64,000 nucleotides of DNA from Drosophila pseudoobscura (lineage: Eukaryota; Arthropoda; Insecta; Diptera; Drosophilidae), in the NCBI RefSeq assembly GCF_009870125.1, contig NC_046679.1, positions 28,582,001-28,646,000 on the forward strand. The letters are read 5' to 3'. Both the position numbers and the translations under genes were made by a program. Position 1 is the first letter of the stretch. Each line of letters starts with the position of its first letter. The notes beneath the pieces are model-generated. The model searched no databases. It saw only the letters and a list, made by a program, of their open reading frames with translations, and was not told the origin of the DNA. Shown in pieces: positions 38,401-49,105 of the stretch.

Positions 38401-40176
38401 CGCCATGGCCTGCATGGTCGGCTTCATGTGCTTCTGGGTTTGGCTGCGATTTAGAGCCGCGCGAGCCTTAGGCGATATCTGGGGCAGCTCCCGCTGCGGA
38501 TTCAACGATCTGGCAATGGCGGACACAGTGGCCGCGGGATCCATCTGCTCGACGGCGGACAGCTCGCTCTGCAGCTCCGAGAGCCTGACGGCATACTGCT
38601 CCTTCAGACTGACCAACTCCTGGTCGGTCATCTCCGACAGCTGCTTGTCGCTGAGCTCCATAGGGTTGTTATCGTCCACTAGGTCTCCTTTATGGAAGGC
38701 ACTCTGATCGGCACACAGTCCGTTCTCCAACGCGGCGCTGCACAGATTGGCCGCCAGGGAGGTGACGTCGTCGTTGAAGTCCGGCACCTGATCCTCGGTC
38801 ATGCTCTCGAGATTCAGTTTCTCCACATCGATGTTGACAACGCCCGCGATTAGCGCATTGAATCGCAGGGGCACTGTTTGCTCGGCCAAGCCAGGCGTGG
38901 CCAGCTCCACACGGGTGTTCATGGACACCACGGGATTGTTGGGCACCAGCACTTGCTGACCCGTTTGCTTGCACTCGATGGCATCGTGCACATTGGTCAT
39001 GTCCATCTCGAAGGACAGCTCCATGGAGGAGATGGCCAGCTCGTTCAGGCGATCGCTCAGAGTCCTGGGCACGGAAATCTTCACCTCGTTCAAATCACAT
39101 TCGGCGTCGGCTTCTGGTTCTGGGGGCTGGGCCATCAGCTGACTGCTGCTGCTGCTGCCCTGGGGCTGTGCCTGTACCGGGTCATGTACTGGAAGGGTCT
39201 TAGGCAGGGGTTGTGGCGCCTGAGTTTGCTCCACCGGCGTCTGCCCCTGCGGCTGGTCTTGCTCCTCGCTCTGGATCTGCACCTTGGCCTGCGTATGGGC
39301 CTTTGCCTGATCCTGGGTCTGCACCTTGGGCTGTGTGGTCTTCGGTAGTTTCGCTGTTTTGGTCGCTGGTGCGGCAAGTGGCAGGCTCGATGTTGTCAGT
39401 ATCGAACCTGTGGACGCGAGGGCTGCCGAAGAGCCCTCTTGGGCCATTGTGTCCTTGGCAATAGCATCGATATTGCTATCCTCCGCAGACGGGGGTATGG
39501 TGTATGACTTCCAAAATTCCACATCCCCGGCGCTGGAATGCGGCTGCTGCTGCTGCTGCTGCTCCTGCAGAGCCTGCTCCTCGGCCTCTTCTGCCGCTGC
39601 TGTGGCAGCTTTGAGTTCCCTCTGAACCTCGGTGTTTGCGTTTTGCATCATCTCATTGAAGTCGTCCACCATGCTGGAGGAGAAGGCCTCTATCTGGTTG
39701 GCATACTTGCGCAGGTGGTTGATGCTCTCCAGCGTGCTCTTCAGATCTTCGGCATTCATGCCGGCAATATCCAGTGGGACAATAACTATCTTCAGGTCCT
39801 TGCCATCCTTGGTCTCCGGCGTGATCAGTCCTATCGGTATGACGTTCTGCTTGGCGTTTCCCTCCGGTCCATCCTGGGTCCCAGAGAAGCTGACACGCTT
39901 CCGCAGATTATTCACCCTTCCATTCAGGGCAAACACATTGTTGCTCGTCTTCTGCGAGTACATCTGCACTCGCATGCTGTTGCTCATGGTCATAGCTTGG
40001 GGCGTGGCCCGCAGCCCAATACGCTTGAGTCTTCTGGCCCGCTCATTGAGAAGGAACCGCGGCCGCAACACCGGCGCGTGGTAGCTTATGCATCGGGATA
40101 TCTGCAGGAGATACGGCGACAGGCGTTTAGATGGACTGCTGGCTGACGGCTTTATCCAGCCAAGAATGCCAGACAT
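35412..40176 (-). CDS. CG4836: Leader + KKDPC-repeat + degenerate sorbitol-dehydrogenase fusion
   Basis: Four exons (36771-40176, 36505-36699, 35664-36444, 35412-35610) join in frame to 1526 residues. Residues 1-60 are Arg/Lys/Ser-rich with almost no acids, like a mitochondrial presequence. A Gln/Glu-rich middle part follows. About 665-980 are Lys/Cys repeats with 25 KKDPC units. A Cys-bearing basic linker leads to a medium-chain (sorbitol-type) dehydrogenase at about 1185-1526. That domain has LGHEATG (His1233, Glu1234) and the four structural-zinc cysteines (1263, 1266, 1269, 1277). However, the catalytic Cys of CGSD is Ser1212, the usual Glu of LIEPL is Gln1313, and the Rossmann GxGxxG reads GSGCTT. 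It is therefore probably inactive on polyols. The splices 36771/36699 and 35664/35610 (restoring ANMYPIAL) tie repeat and enzyme parts together. Symbol from memory of the D. melanogaster gene next to psidin. A sperm structural role is inference. Confidence 0.82.
37245..38170 (-). repeat. Coding minisatellite, 25 KKDPC units
   Basis: Within the first exon of the dehydrogenase-fusion gene, a 30-45-base unit encodes K-K-D-P-C followed by AKK, GKK or AKFK and a G/D/K spacer. The units form a higher-order triplet (AKK, GKK, AKFK types) repeated about seven times. Internal copies are nearly identical at DNA level, which points to recent homogenisation, and copy number probably varies between strains. 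Because the unit length is a multiple of three and lacks stops in most frames, long shadow frames appear on both strands. Confidence 0.9.
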
Positions 40177-40491
40177 ATTGTTTTTTCAAAATCGAAACTA
40201 AATATAATTTATACTGCTACAGAAAATTTTGTGAATTTTAATTCTAAACAACAAAATTTTTTCCGTGTTGTCGGTTGAGTGTTCACAAGCCGAATGAGAA
40301 TCAAGGCTCAATGACATACGTATGTTGTGTGAAGCCAAAAAGGATACATACTTTGCTCGACAGAATCAGCCTTTGGAAAGCCACACACACGAAATCTAGC
40401 TAAAGACGAATACCCCTGTTCCTCTATGGCACATTCAGAGCCATTCGGAGTCGAATGGTGCTCTAAAAATGTCCCATAAGCGAATGGGTAC

Positions 40492-40692
40492 AGGAAGGCT
40501 ATATTTGGTAAACGAGGCCGTTAGTAAGTTTTTAGATCGATTGTTTCTATGTAAGCTATATGAATGGGTACATTATCCACGGATTAGACAGACAGACACC
40601 CTTTGCCATAGGGTAAATGTGGGACAAATGTTACTCTAGAGACTAGAGGAAGGCTATCTTTGGTAAACAAGGCTTTTAGTAAGTTTTTAGAT
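40492..40692. repeat. Direct repeat pair, 46 bases, 155 apart
   Basis: 40492-40537 and 40647-40692 are near-identical (AGGAAGGCTAT, TTTGGTAAAC, TTAGTAAGTTTTTAGAT) with about six mismatches. Short matches in the flanks (GAATGGGTACA at about 40482 and 40562) suggest a wider, older tandem duplication. Confidence 0.75.
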
Positions 40693-42212
40693 GTATACGC
40701 TTAGATATTTTAGTTCAGTTTGGTTATAATTTTCGTCGCTGATAGGTAGAACTTCTATTCTCTCCTCCATGTGCCCGACAGGCTCTTCTCTAAATGTCGT
40801 GCGCTAGCGCTCCTCGGTTGCTTGGGAGGGAAATGGTTATATTGGTATGGGTTTGTCCACTTCTTGCAGTCTTTGCAAATATATCGATGGCCGCTATATC
40901 TGCACTTACATTATAGTATCAAAGACTATAAAATACCACGAAAGACGGTGTATTTTGTTGTTGGAATCTGGGAACGACTAAGGCAGGGACCGCGATCAAA
41001 GACGACGTTTAGGTAAAAGGAGAATTGAGGCCTTAAAAGAGCGAAAATCTTGGTATTGGATAGTCTTTGATAGTAGTCAGATCTCAACAGATCCCCCCTA
41101 CAGAAAGACTGAGACATAATCTAGAAAACGCGAATCAATTGTGTTCCAAGAGCCCTTTATGATCGGAGACGACTTTCGGATCCCCTTAGATCTCCGCATG
41201 ATTCCCAAATAACCACGGTTTGGACTTAGACCCCACTTAAATACATATCAGATCTTCCCAAAGAAGGTGTTATAAGCATTACTTTTGGTCTGATGCAAGT
41301 GTATATCTCATAGAACCGTTATCGGTGGGACTTACGCGTAATATTTGTGGCATCTTTACATACAGCGCCATTATCTTTTTGTCCGCATGAAACTAAATGA
41401 ACCAAAAAACTAAAATGATCCAAAAAAAAAAACTTAACGAATTTCGAATTTCAAATATTTGTTTGTTGTGCTGTGCTATCCGGAAACGTTGTGTTATGAC
41501 TATGCCTAAAGTAGTTGAGAGACGTAAATATGACATAAATACGACGAGCTACTATTCGAGTTTTCTTTGGAAGAACCCCAAAATTTCAAATTTATAAACA
41601 AATAGAGTGGAAAGTGTATAGTATTACATAATTTAAGAATGGCTGGGACGATTTGGCTTAAGTTTTTTTTTAGCTGTTGGTATTTGTACGTAGAAGGTCT
41701 TTGCGAAAGAAAATTTTTGAAAAACCCAACCAGCATTGCCAAAAAATTTGATTATTTGATGGTGTTTTTTAAATTCTTTTCCGTAGTAGTCAAAGAGGCC
41801 ATTGTCATAGTGAGAGATCGGTTCCAAACTCGAGATATTATTCTCCATCGACAAAACAATCAATGGATTAAACCTCATTTCTCACAGCAAAACGTGGCAA
41901 ATCTCATTTAAAAAGTAGTTTCGAAAATAAACCTTTTTTTTAGTCTCTTTAATGAATGACCAATCAAAATCCAAATCTCTTAAAGACATAGAAAGAGAGA
42001 GAGAGAGACATCTCTCGAAAATCATAGAACGGGGGGCCTCTAAATGCATATTGAATTTAATTTGGGTACAACAATTGCTTGGACATTTCCAGCATATTAA
42101 TTGGCCATTGACCGAGCAAGGTGCCTTCGTCACCCACTCATTGTTTTGTTGGTCACCCAGTCAGACCCACCGTTGGCCATTCGATTAGTTCAATTTGTGG
42201 GCTTGCTGGCTG

Positions 42213-42249
42213 TGGTTTCGGTTTCAGTTTCGGTTTCGGTTTCGTTTTC
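42213..42249. repeat. GGTTTC hexamer run
   Basis: About six copies of the hexamer GGTTTC with one variant (AGTTTC). The same hexamer in reverse orientation occurs at 34618-34642 and again near 55283-55302. Likely simple-sequence expansion. Confidence 0.7.
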
Positions 42250-42861
42250 TAGCCTCTGTGTATTCCCCCATTGACAATGTCGCGACTGTCAAGTTCCACA
42301 TATAGTTCCATATGTTTTCTGGTATTTCTGCATGTAAGCATCGTAATTTGAAAGGTTTAAAGAAGGGTCTTCAAGGCACTAGATGTTTCTATGGCTCCAC
42401 CGATAGCTCCTTGAACGGGCCTTCGACTGTGTACTCCTCATAGGTCAAGGATCGAAGAGCACAGGTGTAACAATTTTGGTATTCGGTGTTCCCTTGCTTT
42501 CTACCAAGAGCCTGCAATTCTTCAGAATCCTCCAAGTATCTAAGATCCATTTCAAAGCCCATTGGTTTCTTTGGGATCTTCTTGACTTAGAAGTTTGTTC
42601 TAGAAGCCATTCTTGGCACAGATTCTGAGATTCAATCAGGACGAAAGCATCCCTTATTAGCCTCCCTATACATTCCACATTTACTCCATAAATCGCTAAC
42701 TAATTTGCAGTTTTGTCAGATCTATTAGAACCATTTCAAGGTCTCCGTTCCGTCTGTTGCAAAAGCACGAGGTCTGGGGCGGCATATAGAATGCCTCATT
42801 ACCGATCGCATTCAATATTCAAACAAGTATGGATCGTCATTAAGCGCCAATTAATATTTCC

Positions 42862-43611
42862 ATGTCTCCTGCCGTACAGTTCGTGCTGTTGCTGCTGTTG
42901 ACGACGACGACGACGTCCGGAAAGCCAGCCAACGGCAGTCAGACCACCAGCAAGACCACTACCACGCCCACACCCACTCCCAGCAATGGCATGTTGCACG
43001 TGTCCAGCTATGTGAACCAGAAACGACCAGCCGGACCGCGGGAGGAGTTCGACTTTGAGCAGAACGAAGCAGAGGCCACGAATTCCGCTCATGTGCGGCA
43101 GCTGTTCGGCAGTCTCCTGCTGCTTCCCGGCGCCGGCAACAAGAGCCTGGAGGTGACCCTGGAAACGGACGATGAGCCGGTCAGCGAGCGTAATACTCTG
43201 GATGAACTGGACCCGGAGACGGCCAGTGAGCAGCACGAGGGTGCCACAGAGTCGGCCGATACCTGGAGTCGCATTAAGCTGGCCATTCCCGTCCTGGAGC
43301 CGGTCAAGCATCTGATAAATGCCGTTGGCGGTGGCGGCGTCAACGATACGCATGTGCGCACCAACTCCCATCGCCTGATCGGGCATCATGGCGTGCACCA
43401 TGCGCCCCACAGTGGCGGCAACATTAGCTCCCCGGCCATCGAGACGGAGGAGGACCGTGAGACGGCCATCGAGAGCACTGGGTTCGATGTCCTCGAGACT
43501 CTTGGCTCGGCGGGAACCGTATTGTGGGGCATCTTACAGAATCTGAGGAAGCTCTTTGCGGCCAGTGCTGGAAACGCCAGCGCCTCCTCCTCAGGCGGTG
43601 GCGGTAATTAG
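42862..43611 (+). CDS. Unrecognised secreted protein, 249 residues
   Basis: Single coding exon. Residues 1-20 are a clear signal peptide (SPAVQFVLLLLL then a Thr run and SGKP). A Thr/Pro stretch follows (SKTTTTPTPTPS), then a hydrophilic acidic middle and a His/Gly patch. The C-terminal part (FDVLETLGSAGTVLWGILQNLRKLF) could be an amphipathic or weakly hydrophobic helix, and the protein ends in Ser/Gly. Five N-glycosylation sequons are visible (NGS, NKS, NDT, NIS, NAS). There is no cysteine, so no disulphide-rich fold. The open frame has fly-like G/C third positions unlike its surroundings, supporting a real gene. It may be an extracellular, membrane-associated or cuticle-related protein; no function is claimed. 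A CTAATTTGCAG site at about 42701-42711 could end a 5' UTR intron. Confidence 0.72.
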   Translation: MSPAVQFVLLLLLTTTTTSGKPANGSQTTSKTTTTPTPTPSNGMLHVSSYVNQKRPAGPREEFDFEQNEAEATNSAHVRQLFGSLLLLPGAGNKSLEVTLETDDEPVSERNTLDELDPETASEQHEGATESADTWSRIKLAIPVLEPVKHLINAVGGGGVNDTHVRTNSHRLIGHHGVHHAPHSGGNISSPAIETEEDRETAIESTGFDVLETLGSAGTVLWGILQNLRKLFAASAGNASASSSGGGGN

Positions 43612-45984
43612 ATGCGTAGAGCGGGGCTGGGCTTGTGGTCTGTGATTAATATTAGCGATAAATTAATTGAGTTTCAATTATATTTGATACGTACTAATGC
43701 AATAAACGAATAATGATAAATTCTTGTAATTTGAACTCTCACTACATTTTTCAAATTCAAATTCCGCCAAAGTCGGTTGAAGCACTACCAGACCGATTAA
43801 AAACGTATCAATTCTAGCGGTCTGGCAGCTCCACTTTGTACACTTTATTCTAGTGGTGGCCCTTCTTCGATAGAAAAATGGCGGAAAATTAGCGATGATG
43901 CTGCCACATCGGGTGAAAAAGATTAACTTCAGTTCTCTGGCAGCCCCATCAGCTGTTTGGCTTGCCTGCTTCGTCTTGGGCTTCTTTTTCGTTTGGTGTT
44001 TTCCCCTGTTCCGTTTTGTGCATTCGTTCGCCGATTTTAACTGTAAACGGACGTGGTGTCGCTGCTCCGCGTTGTTTTCGTCTAAAAACTCGTAAAAAAT
44101 ACACGAAACGCACTAGAAAAATTCTTATAATTGCTAAACAATTGTGAAAAGTGAGTGGAAAACAATTTGAAGCGAATATCAAAGATATTTACGTGAAAAA
44201 GGAGGTTTTGTTGTGTTGCCCGTCCGACTGTCACGCAGAATGCGCGTAGAAAGACAGAAGGCGCGCTAAAGGCGCGTGGAAACGCACAAATACACAAAAA
44301 TGTAAATAAATAAACGTGCAAAGTGCTACAAATTGTGAATAGTTGAGAAAAGCCTGGGCCCGACCCTCTAAAGTAAGTAAATGGTGTAAAAATTGCCAAA
44401 TTGCGTTTGACCATCGGAAGTCGAACAGCTGTTGTGTCTGCCGTGCATTCAGGGTATATTTATGAGCAGGTATGACGCACGGCAGTCCCGCTCTGTGGGT
44501 TTGAAAGTTTCTGTTGATCTCGTTGTGACAGTTGGAACCAGTGTGAAAGGTTAGAAATAAATAATGTTGAGTCCCAGCTAGGTTCCTACGAAGACCAGTT
44601 TCAGTCCATTGTGTTACCGCTTATTCTAAGATCCTCGCACATATGCTGAGATCTCAGAGAGGACATCCCTGTGATCGTACCTTTTTCTGAACATAGCTTG
44701 TTTTGTCTACAAATTTGTTTTTGTCGCAGAAAGATCAGCATTTCCATTAATTTATTTGTTGTTTCTCTACTGAACTGTTTAATTCTACTACGCGGTTCAG
44801 ATCTGCCTCCAAAGTTGGCTAATAGCTAAACAATGTGTGTGAGTGTGTGTGTTTGTGGCACTCCATTAGCATCTGGTGGCATGCACCATGTGTCCACCGC
44901 ATGCACCATGTGGTACACCCGTTGACATCTGTAATGCCGCCACCGCACTCTCGGTCTTTTGGCCATAATTTGTTTAAAACAAACTGCAGTATCTTTGGCT
45001 CCAAAAAGGCCGCGATGATGCACAGCAGCAGGAACTGGACCGGCCTACATGCCAGTGGAGAAGTGCTTTCCGTTTGGGCGTCAAACAGACTGCTTAGCCG
45101 GTACGTCGGGCCAGTTGGCGTCTGCCGCCTGCCGACTGCTGCCTCTGCGTGTTTATCTTTGATACACTACCCTTGAGAGAGAGTAGAGCCACTATGAGGT
45201 GAAAGAAAAATAATTGGAATCGTTAAGCAGTTTTCTAGAAATCAAAAGCACTCGCAGAAAGATGGGGAAGACATCTGTGGCTAGCAAGCAGTTATCCTCC
45301 AATGAAAAGCAGTTATAGAAGCTTCCCGCCGTCATCAAGCAGTGTTCTTATAGGTCAAAAACAGTAATAGAAGCTTCAAAGCAGTATAAGATCGTTTGAC
45401 TACGTTCCTCAAGCAGTGGTTTTTGCAGCAGAGAAAGAAAAATACCGATATGGCATTTCATTTTACTCGTATTTTCCCTTTTTCAGGGTATACAAAATTC
45501 TTTGCTCCCCAAAAATAATAGTTTATCTTTTATTTCCCCATCATAATTCTTGATTTATGGCCTTTATCTTTTTTCTGTACATTTATCAGCGATTTCCCAC
45601 ACAAATGAGGCACAGTTTTTCTGTTGTTGTTTTTCTTTTGCCAATCGCAAATCTCCCCAACGCCTTTTCATCAATATATTTTTTTCCAGTGATTTTTCAA
45701 TTAAAAATAAGCCATAAAAACGTCAGACAAATTTATATAGCTTTATGATTGGCATAGAAAAAAACACACAATTTGTATAGTTTAGTAATTATAATTATAG
45801 AAATTCTTATCGTTGCAGGTATTTTTTTGTTTGTTTAATAAAAAATAGTTTAACCTACTGACGACGCGGCACTTGTCCGATAAGCGGCGAGACATTATAA
45901 TGGATTGCTTATCGGAGCAAAAGCACTTCTCTGATTATATATATATTTCCAACTAATTTCCGACTTACTTTACTCTCTTTGCAG
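43612..45984 (+). other. Promoter side, non-coding first exon and intron of right-end gene
   Basis: The segment up to about 43.9 kb is 3' UTR and intergenic. A probable non-coding first exon of the following type II membrane-protein gene ends at 44372, before a good donor (GTAAGTAAA); its start is unknown (perhaps 43.9-44.1 kb). The rest, to 45984, would be intron ending in CTCTTTGCAG. It contains (GT)n at 44834-44852 and the AAGCAGT cluster at 45225-45417. No other gene was seen. Confidence 0.4.
45225..45417. repeat. Cluster of six AAGCAGT words
   Basis: The exact heptamer AAGCAGT occurs at 45225, 45286, 45307, 45337, 45379 and 45411, with a variant AAACAGT at about 45358. Two copies share a longer extension (CAGTTATAGAAGCTTC and CAGTAATAGAAGCTTC). 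This could be a decayed tandem repeat or a cluster of protein or RNA binding sites. Confidence 0.6.
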
Positions 45985-46232
45985 AGCTACTGGAAGACAC
46001 AAGAAAAGCCCCTCCATTGATGGTCGAGGGAGAGCTTTAGAACTGTTTTTTTTTGTACGAGTTCTTATCGGGCAACGACTGGGAACTATGTTTGAGTGGG
46101 TCTACCCATCGATTTGCGTGCGGTTGCGGTTCGCCGATAACCGATTGGATTCGATTCGAATCTTGTCATCGATGCTGTAGGTCTAGGTCTAGTTCTAGTT
46201 CTGTTCTGTTACCGCGGGGATCCTTTACGGGT

Positions 46233-46262
46233 ATGGAACATGCATCCCGGGGATATGCATAA
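46233..46262 (+). other. Overlapping upstream ORF, 9 codons
   Basis: ATG at 46233 opens a nine-codon frame that ends at 46260-46262, overlapping the first in-frame ATG (46240) of the membrane-protein exon. If used, it would favour the downstream start at 46333. Other out-of-frame ATGs lie upstream in the same leader. Confidence 0.4.
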
Positions 46263-46428
46263 GAACGTTTCAGTACAAGTTGATAGTGATTTTTCCCTAT
46301 TGCTACCCAGCGGTGTTTATGAAATCAAGAAAATGGAACCACGCTCCAAAATACGAAAAATCATTGTATTTTGTTTATTCCTCGCCATCGCAGGCATCAT
46401 TGGCTTTGGATACTTTTGTCAAGATCAG
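46240..46428 (+). CDS. N-terminal exon of a type II membrane protein (partial)
   Basis: The exon runs from acceptor CTCTTTGCAG (exon start 45985) to donor CAG|GTAAGG at 46428; the coding part is 63 codons in phase 0. In-frame ATGs are at 46240, 46255 and 46333. Residues about 32-40 are basic (MEPRSKIRK), followed by a hydrophobic helix (IIVFCLFLAIAGIIGFGYF) and CQDQ. This short cytosolic basic tail plus signal anchor is the layout of Golgi glycosyl- and sulfotransferases. The rest of the protein is beyond the window. In D. melanogaster the gene I recall on this strand after PIG-L is Hs6st (heparan sulfate 6-O-sulfotransferase), which fits the topology, but no catalytic sequence is visible here. 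Overlapping upstream ORFs may tune translation. Confidence 0.6.
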
Positions 46429-47347
46429 GTAAGGCTTCTTTTTATTTTATCCTTATAATTAATTCCTACTTCAACCAACAACATACATTTCTCTTCTCTG
46501 TTTTCGGGTTTCTCTTCTTCTCTGTTCCGCTCTGCCTTTGGCGCCAATGCAAATGAGATTCCCCATCCTCTGCCCCCCTCCCTCCCCCGTCCTCCGAAAA
46601 CCGCTGAAATTTCATAATTTATATATTGGTGGTTTGCATTTTTATTGAAATTATTATTGACTGATTTTTTCTTTTTGGTTTGAAACTCGTTTTTGCACTG
46701 CTCACCGAAAAATATTTATTAGCCTCCGGGCGTTTTGTTCGGAATTTTGTTTCTAGCTTTTCTGCTAGGCTGTTGTATATTTTTTGTTTTTCGTAATTTA
46801 TATTTTTTATGTTGACTGTTTTCTGTTTTCTGTGTTCTGTGTCGATTTCGGTGAGCTTTAATTAGAAAACGAAAACAAAACTGTTTTGTTTACAATATTT
46901 TCTGGGTTTTAGGCGCCTACGAAATACGAAATGTTTACTCTAGAGAACTTTTGGAGGCTGTAAAATGATGGGGAAATTAAAGAAACATTTTGATTGGAAA
47001 TGTAGGGTTTATCTGTGAGGAAAGAACTGCAATTTGTTAGTTGAGAAATGGAATGTTAATTTGATGAGGAAGTAATCTAGAATAAGAGATGGATAGGTGC
47101 TGTAGTTTTGATGGGAAAGTTCTGTAATATCATGGGCAAATAATTCTTTCATCAATCGTTACACAAGTAGAATTTGATTAAGAAATTCTCGAATATTATT
47201 GGGAGTACTTGGAGTTCTCTTAGATATAAGGGGCACTTCCTCAGGTATTATTAAACCTTTTGAGCTGTAATTTGTTGAGAAATTTCCCCAATAATCCATA
47301 AACAAGGCTATGTATGATTATTCTAAAATTATAGTACCCGTTGAGAG

Positions 47348-47460
47348 CTATAATTTAATAAAAATACCACTCACAAAGAACCAGTTTGTGATTAGAAAAT
47401 GGAATCGAAAGGGGTATTGGTAGGAAGCTCTCTAATATTATTGGGATAGTACTCGTTGAG
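47348..47460. repeat. Repeat fragments related to 49879-49930
   Basis: TAATTTAATA/AAATACCACTCA at 47351-47373 matches 49881-49903, and TTGGGATAGTACTCGTT at 47441-47457 matches 49909-49925. In the second locus the two fragments are almost adjacent, while here about 70 bases separate them. Confidence 0.7.
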
Positions 47461-48599
47461 AGCTCTCATATGTGATTATACCCCCGCTCGGCTGTAATTT
47501 GATTGGGAAATCATTTTGTAGTTCAATTTTCTGTAATCCGTAATCAGTGTAACCCATAAATCTTTGACACACGCTCTTGATTGAGGCATTGTGTGCCTCT
47601 AATCTGTATGACAAATAGGGCGCTCCCCCACACGGAAACCTCCACCGAGGCCCCACCACACGAATATTGAATGATTTAATGGGCGAGGTGTAAAGTGCAT
47701 TCAGTGGCCATAAAAACAAGGCCCCCATACGACAGAACAGCGCACATTAAACGCTACCCCCGGGGACCCATAAAACCAGTCCGGTCTTAACTCAACTTCA
47801 GATACAATATCTATAAGTATAGCCCGTGTATATGTAAATTTTCACAATTAATCTCTGGGCCGTTGGAAAATCATCTCTAATATTAGACCCCCTCTCGAAC
47901 AGATCATAAATTTCCAAATGCAATCAAAGCGTTACGGAAAAAATACTTTTATCATTTTATATATATAGTATACACTTCTCTCTAGCTATTTGTTGGGCTC
48001 TACATATATCTGTGGATAGGCAGACATATGTATGTTTAAATTTCGATTTGGCGCTTTTTAATTAAACAAAAAAAAACAGAAACACTAACAAATTCGTTTC
48101 GCCTACCAAAAAACCATGTGGGCGTGACTTTTGCGAATGAATTCAATGTTAAAATGTGTCTATCTTTTGTCTAAAATATATTTATTTTGCAAAAATGGTA
48201 TTCTTCATTCCTTAGAAGAAAATCTGCTGATGATCTTTCGATTAGGCTATGTTCTCTACAAAAATTAGGTTTATTCTGGTTTGGTAACCAAGGAAAGATC
48301 TTTAGTCAACCAATCTAGATGATATTCGGTATTTATGCGGGATAATAGCTATATCTACAACTCTATTGAATAAAAGTCTTTTATCTCTTATATTGTGAAA
48401 GCTATAGTCCCCCGCACAGCTGTATTTGGATTGGGAGATCATTTTCTGGGCTGAAAAGCGAGTGAAAATATGTGTAAATATATCTTATAACCATAAACAT
48501 CTCTGAAGAGCACAGAAATCCCATCGTAAAGTCTCTGAGATCTAGGTATTTTATAGTTTTCGAAAGACTTTCTTATTGGTCATTGAATAAACCCTTATA

Positions 48600-49105
48600 A
48601 TCCCTTGGAGATGGAAGGGTCTTCAGAATAAAGAAAACCAGCTCTCTACCATCTCTCCCTCGCTTTATTTCCTCTTCTCCCAGTGTGGCTTAGCTGTACA
48701 GATAATAATTTATCAGATATATGCCTTTTTACTCCACTATTTATGAGATTGAAGGGTCTTTAGAATATAGTATACCAATTCCCAGAAGCCACTAAATCTT
48801 GCAACAGCTCTTTCTCTTCTTCTGCCTGTTTTTCTCCCAGTGTGGCTTAGCAGTAAAGCTATATACCATAGACCCCGTTTACTCCAGTATTTATTAGACT
48901 GAGAGCTCCTCAGAACTTCGCAGAAGCCACTGACTCCACCTCTGCCCTGCGCTTGCTCCCTCTATTTCTGCCCGTCTCTATTCCAGTGTGGCTTATCATT
49001 GATTGCACTATTTGTGAGATTGAGGGGCCTTCCAGTTTAAACAAAACATGCTCCCAGTCATGGCTGACTCAGCTCTTCCCTCCTCTTCCAGTGTGGCTTA
49101 GCAGC
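48600..49105. repeat. Degenerate tandem repeat with conserved CCAGTGTGGCTTAGC core
   Basis: CAGTGTGGCTTA occurs at 48681, 48838, 48984 and 49089 (spacing 157, 146, 105), each time preceded by a pyrimidine-rich tract. Flanking blocks such as TGAGATTGAAGGGTCTT and CAGAAGCCACT also recur. An inverted copy of the core lies at 49946-49959. Confidence 0.75.

Larger units (their letters stand above)
40177..42861. other. Intergenic region
   Basis: 2.7 kb between the divergent dehydrogenase-fusion gene and the secreted-protein gene. It contains one local duplication (listed separately), a GGTTTC-type hexamer run at 42213-42249, and (GA)n at about 41993-42009. No coding or RNA gene could be supported. 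Confidence 0.45.

Noticed and set aside
36784-38707. Long open frames (over 380 codons) on the plus strand and in a second minus frame over the KKDPC exon
   Set aside because: They arise because the repeat unit is a multiple of three and lacks stops in several frames. The translations are low-complexity and have no splice or start context; only the minus-strand KKDPC frame joins to the dehydrogenase exons.
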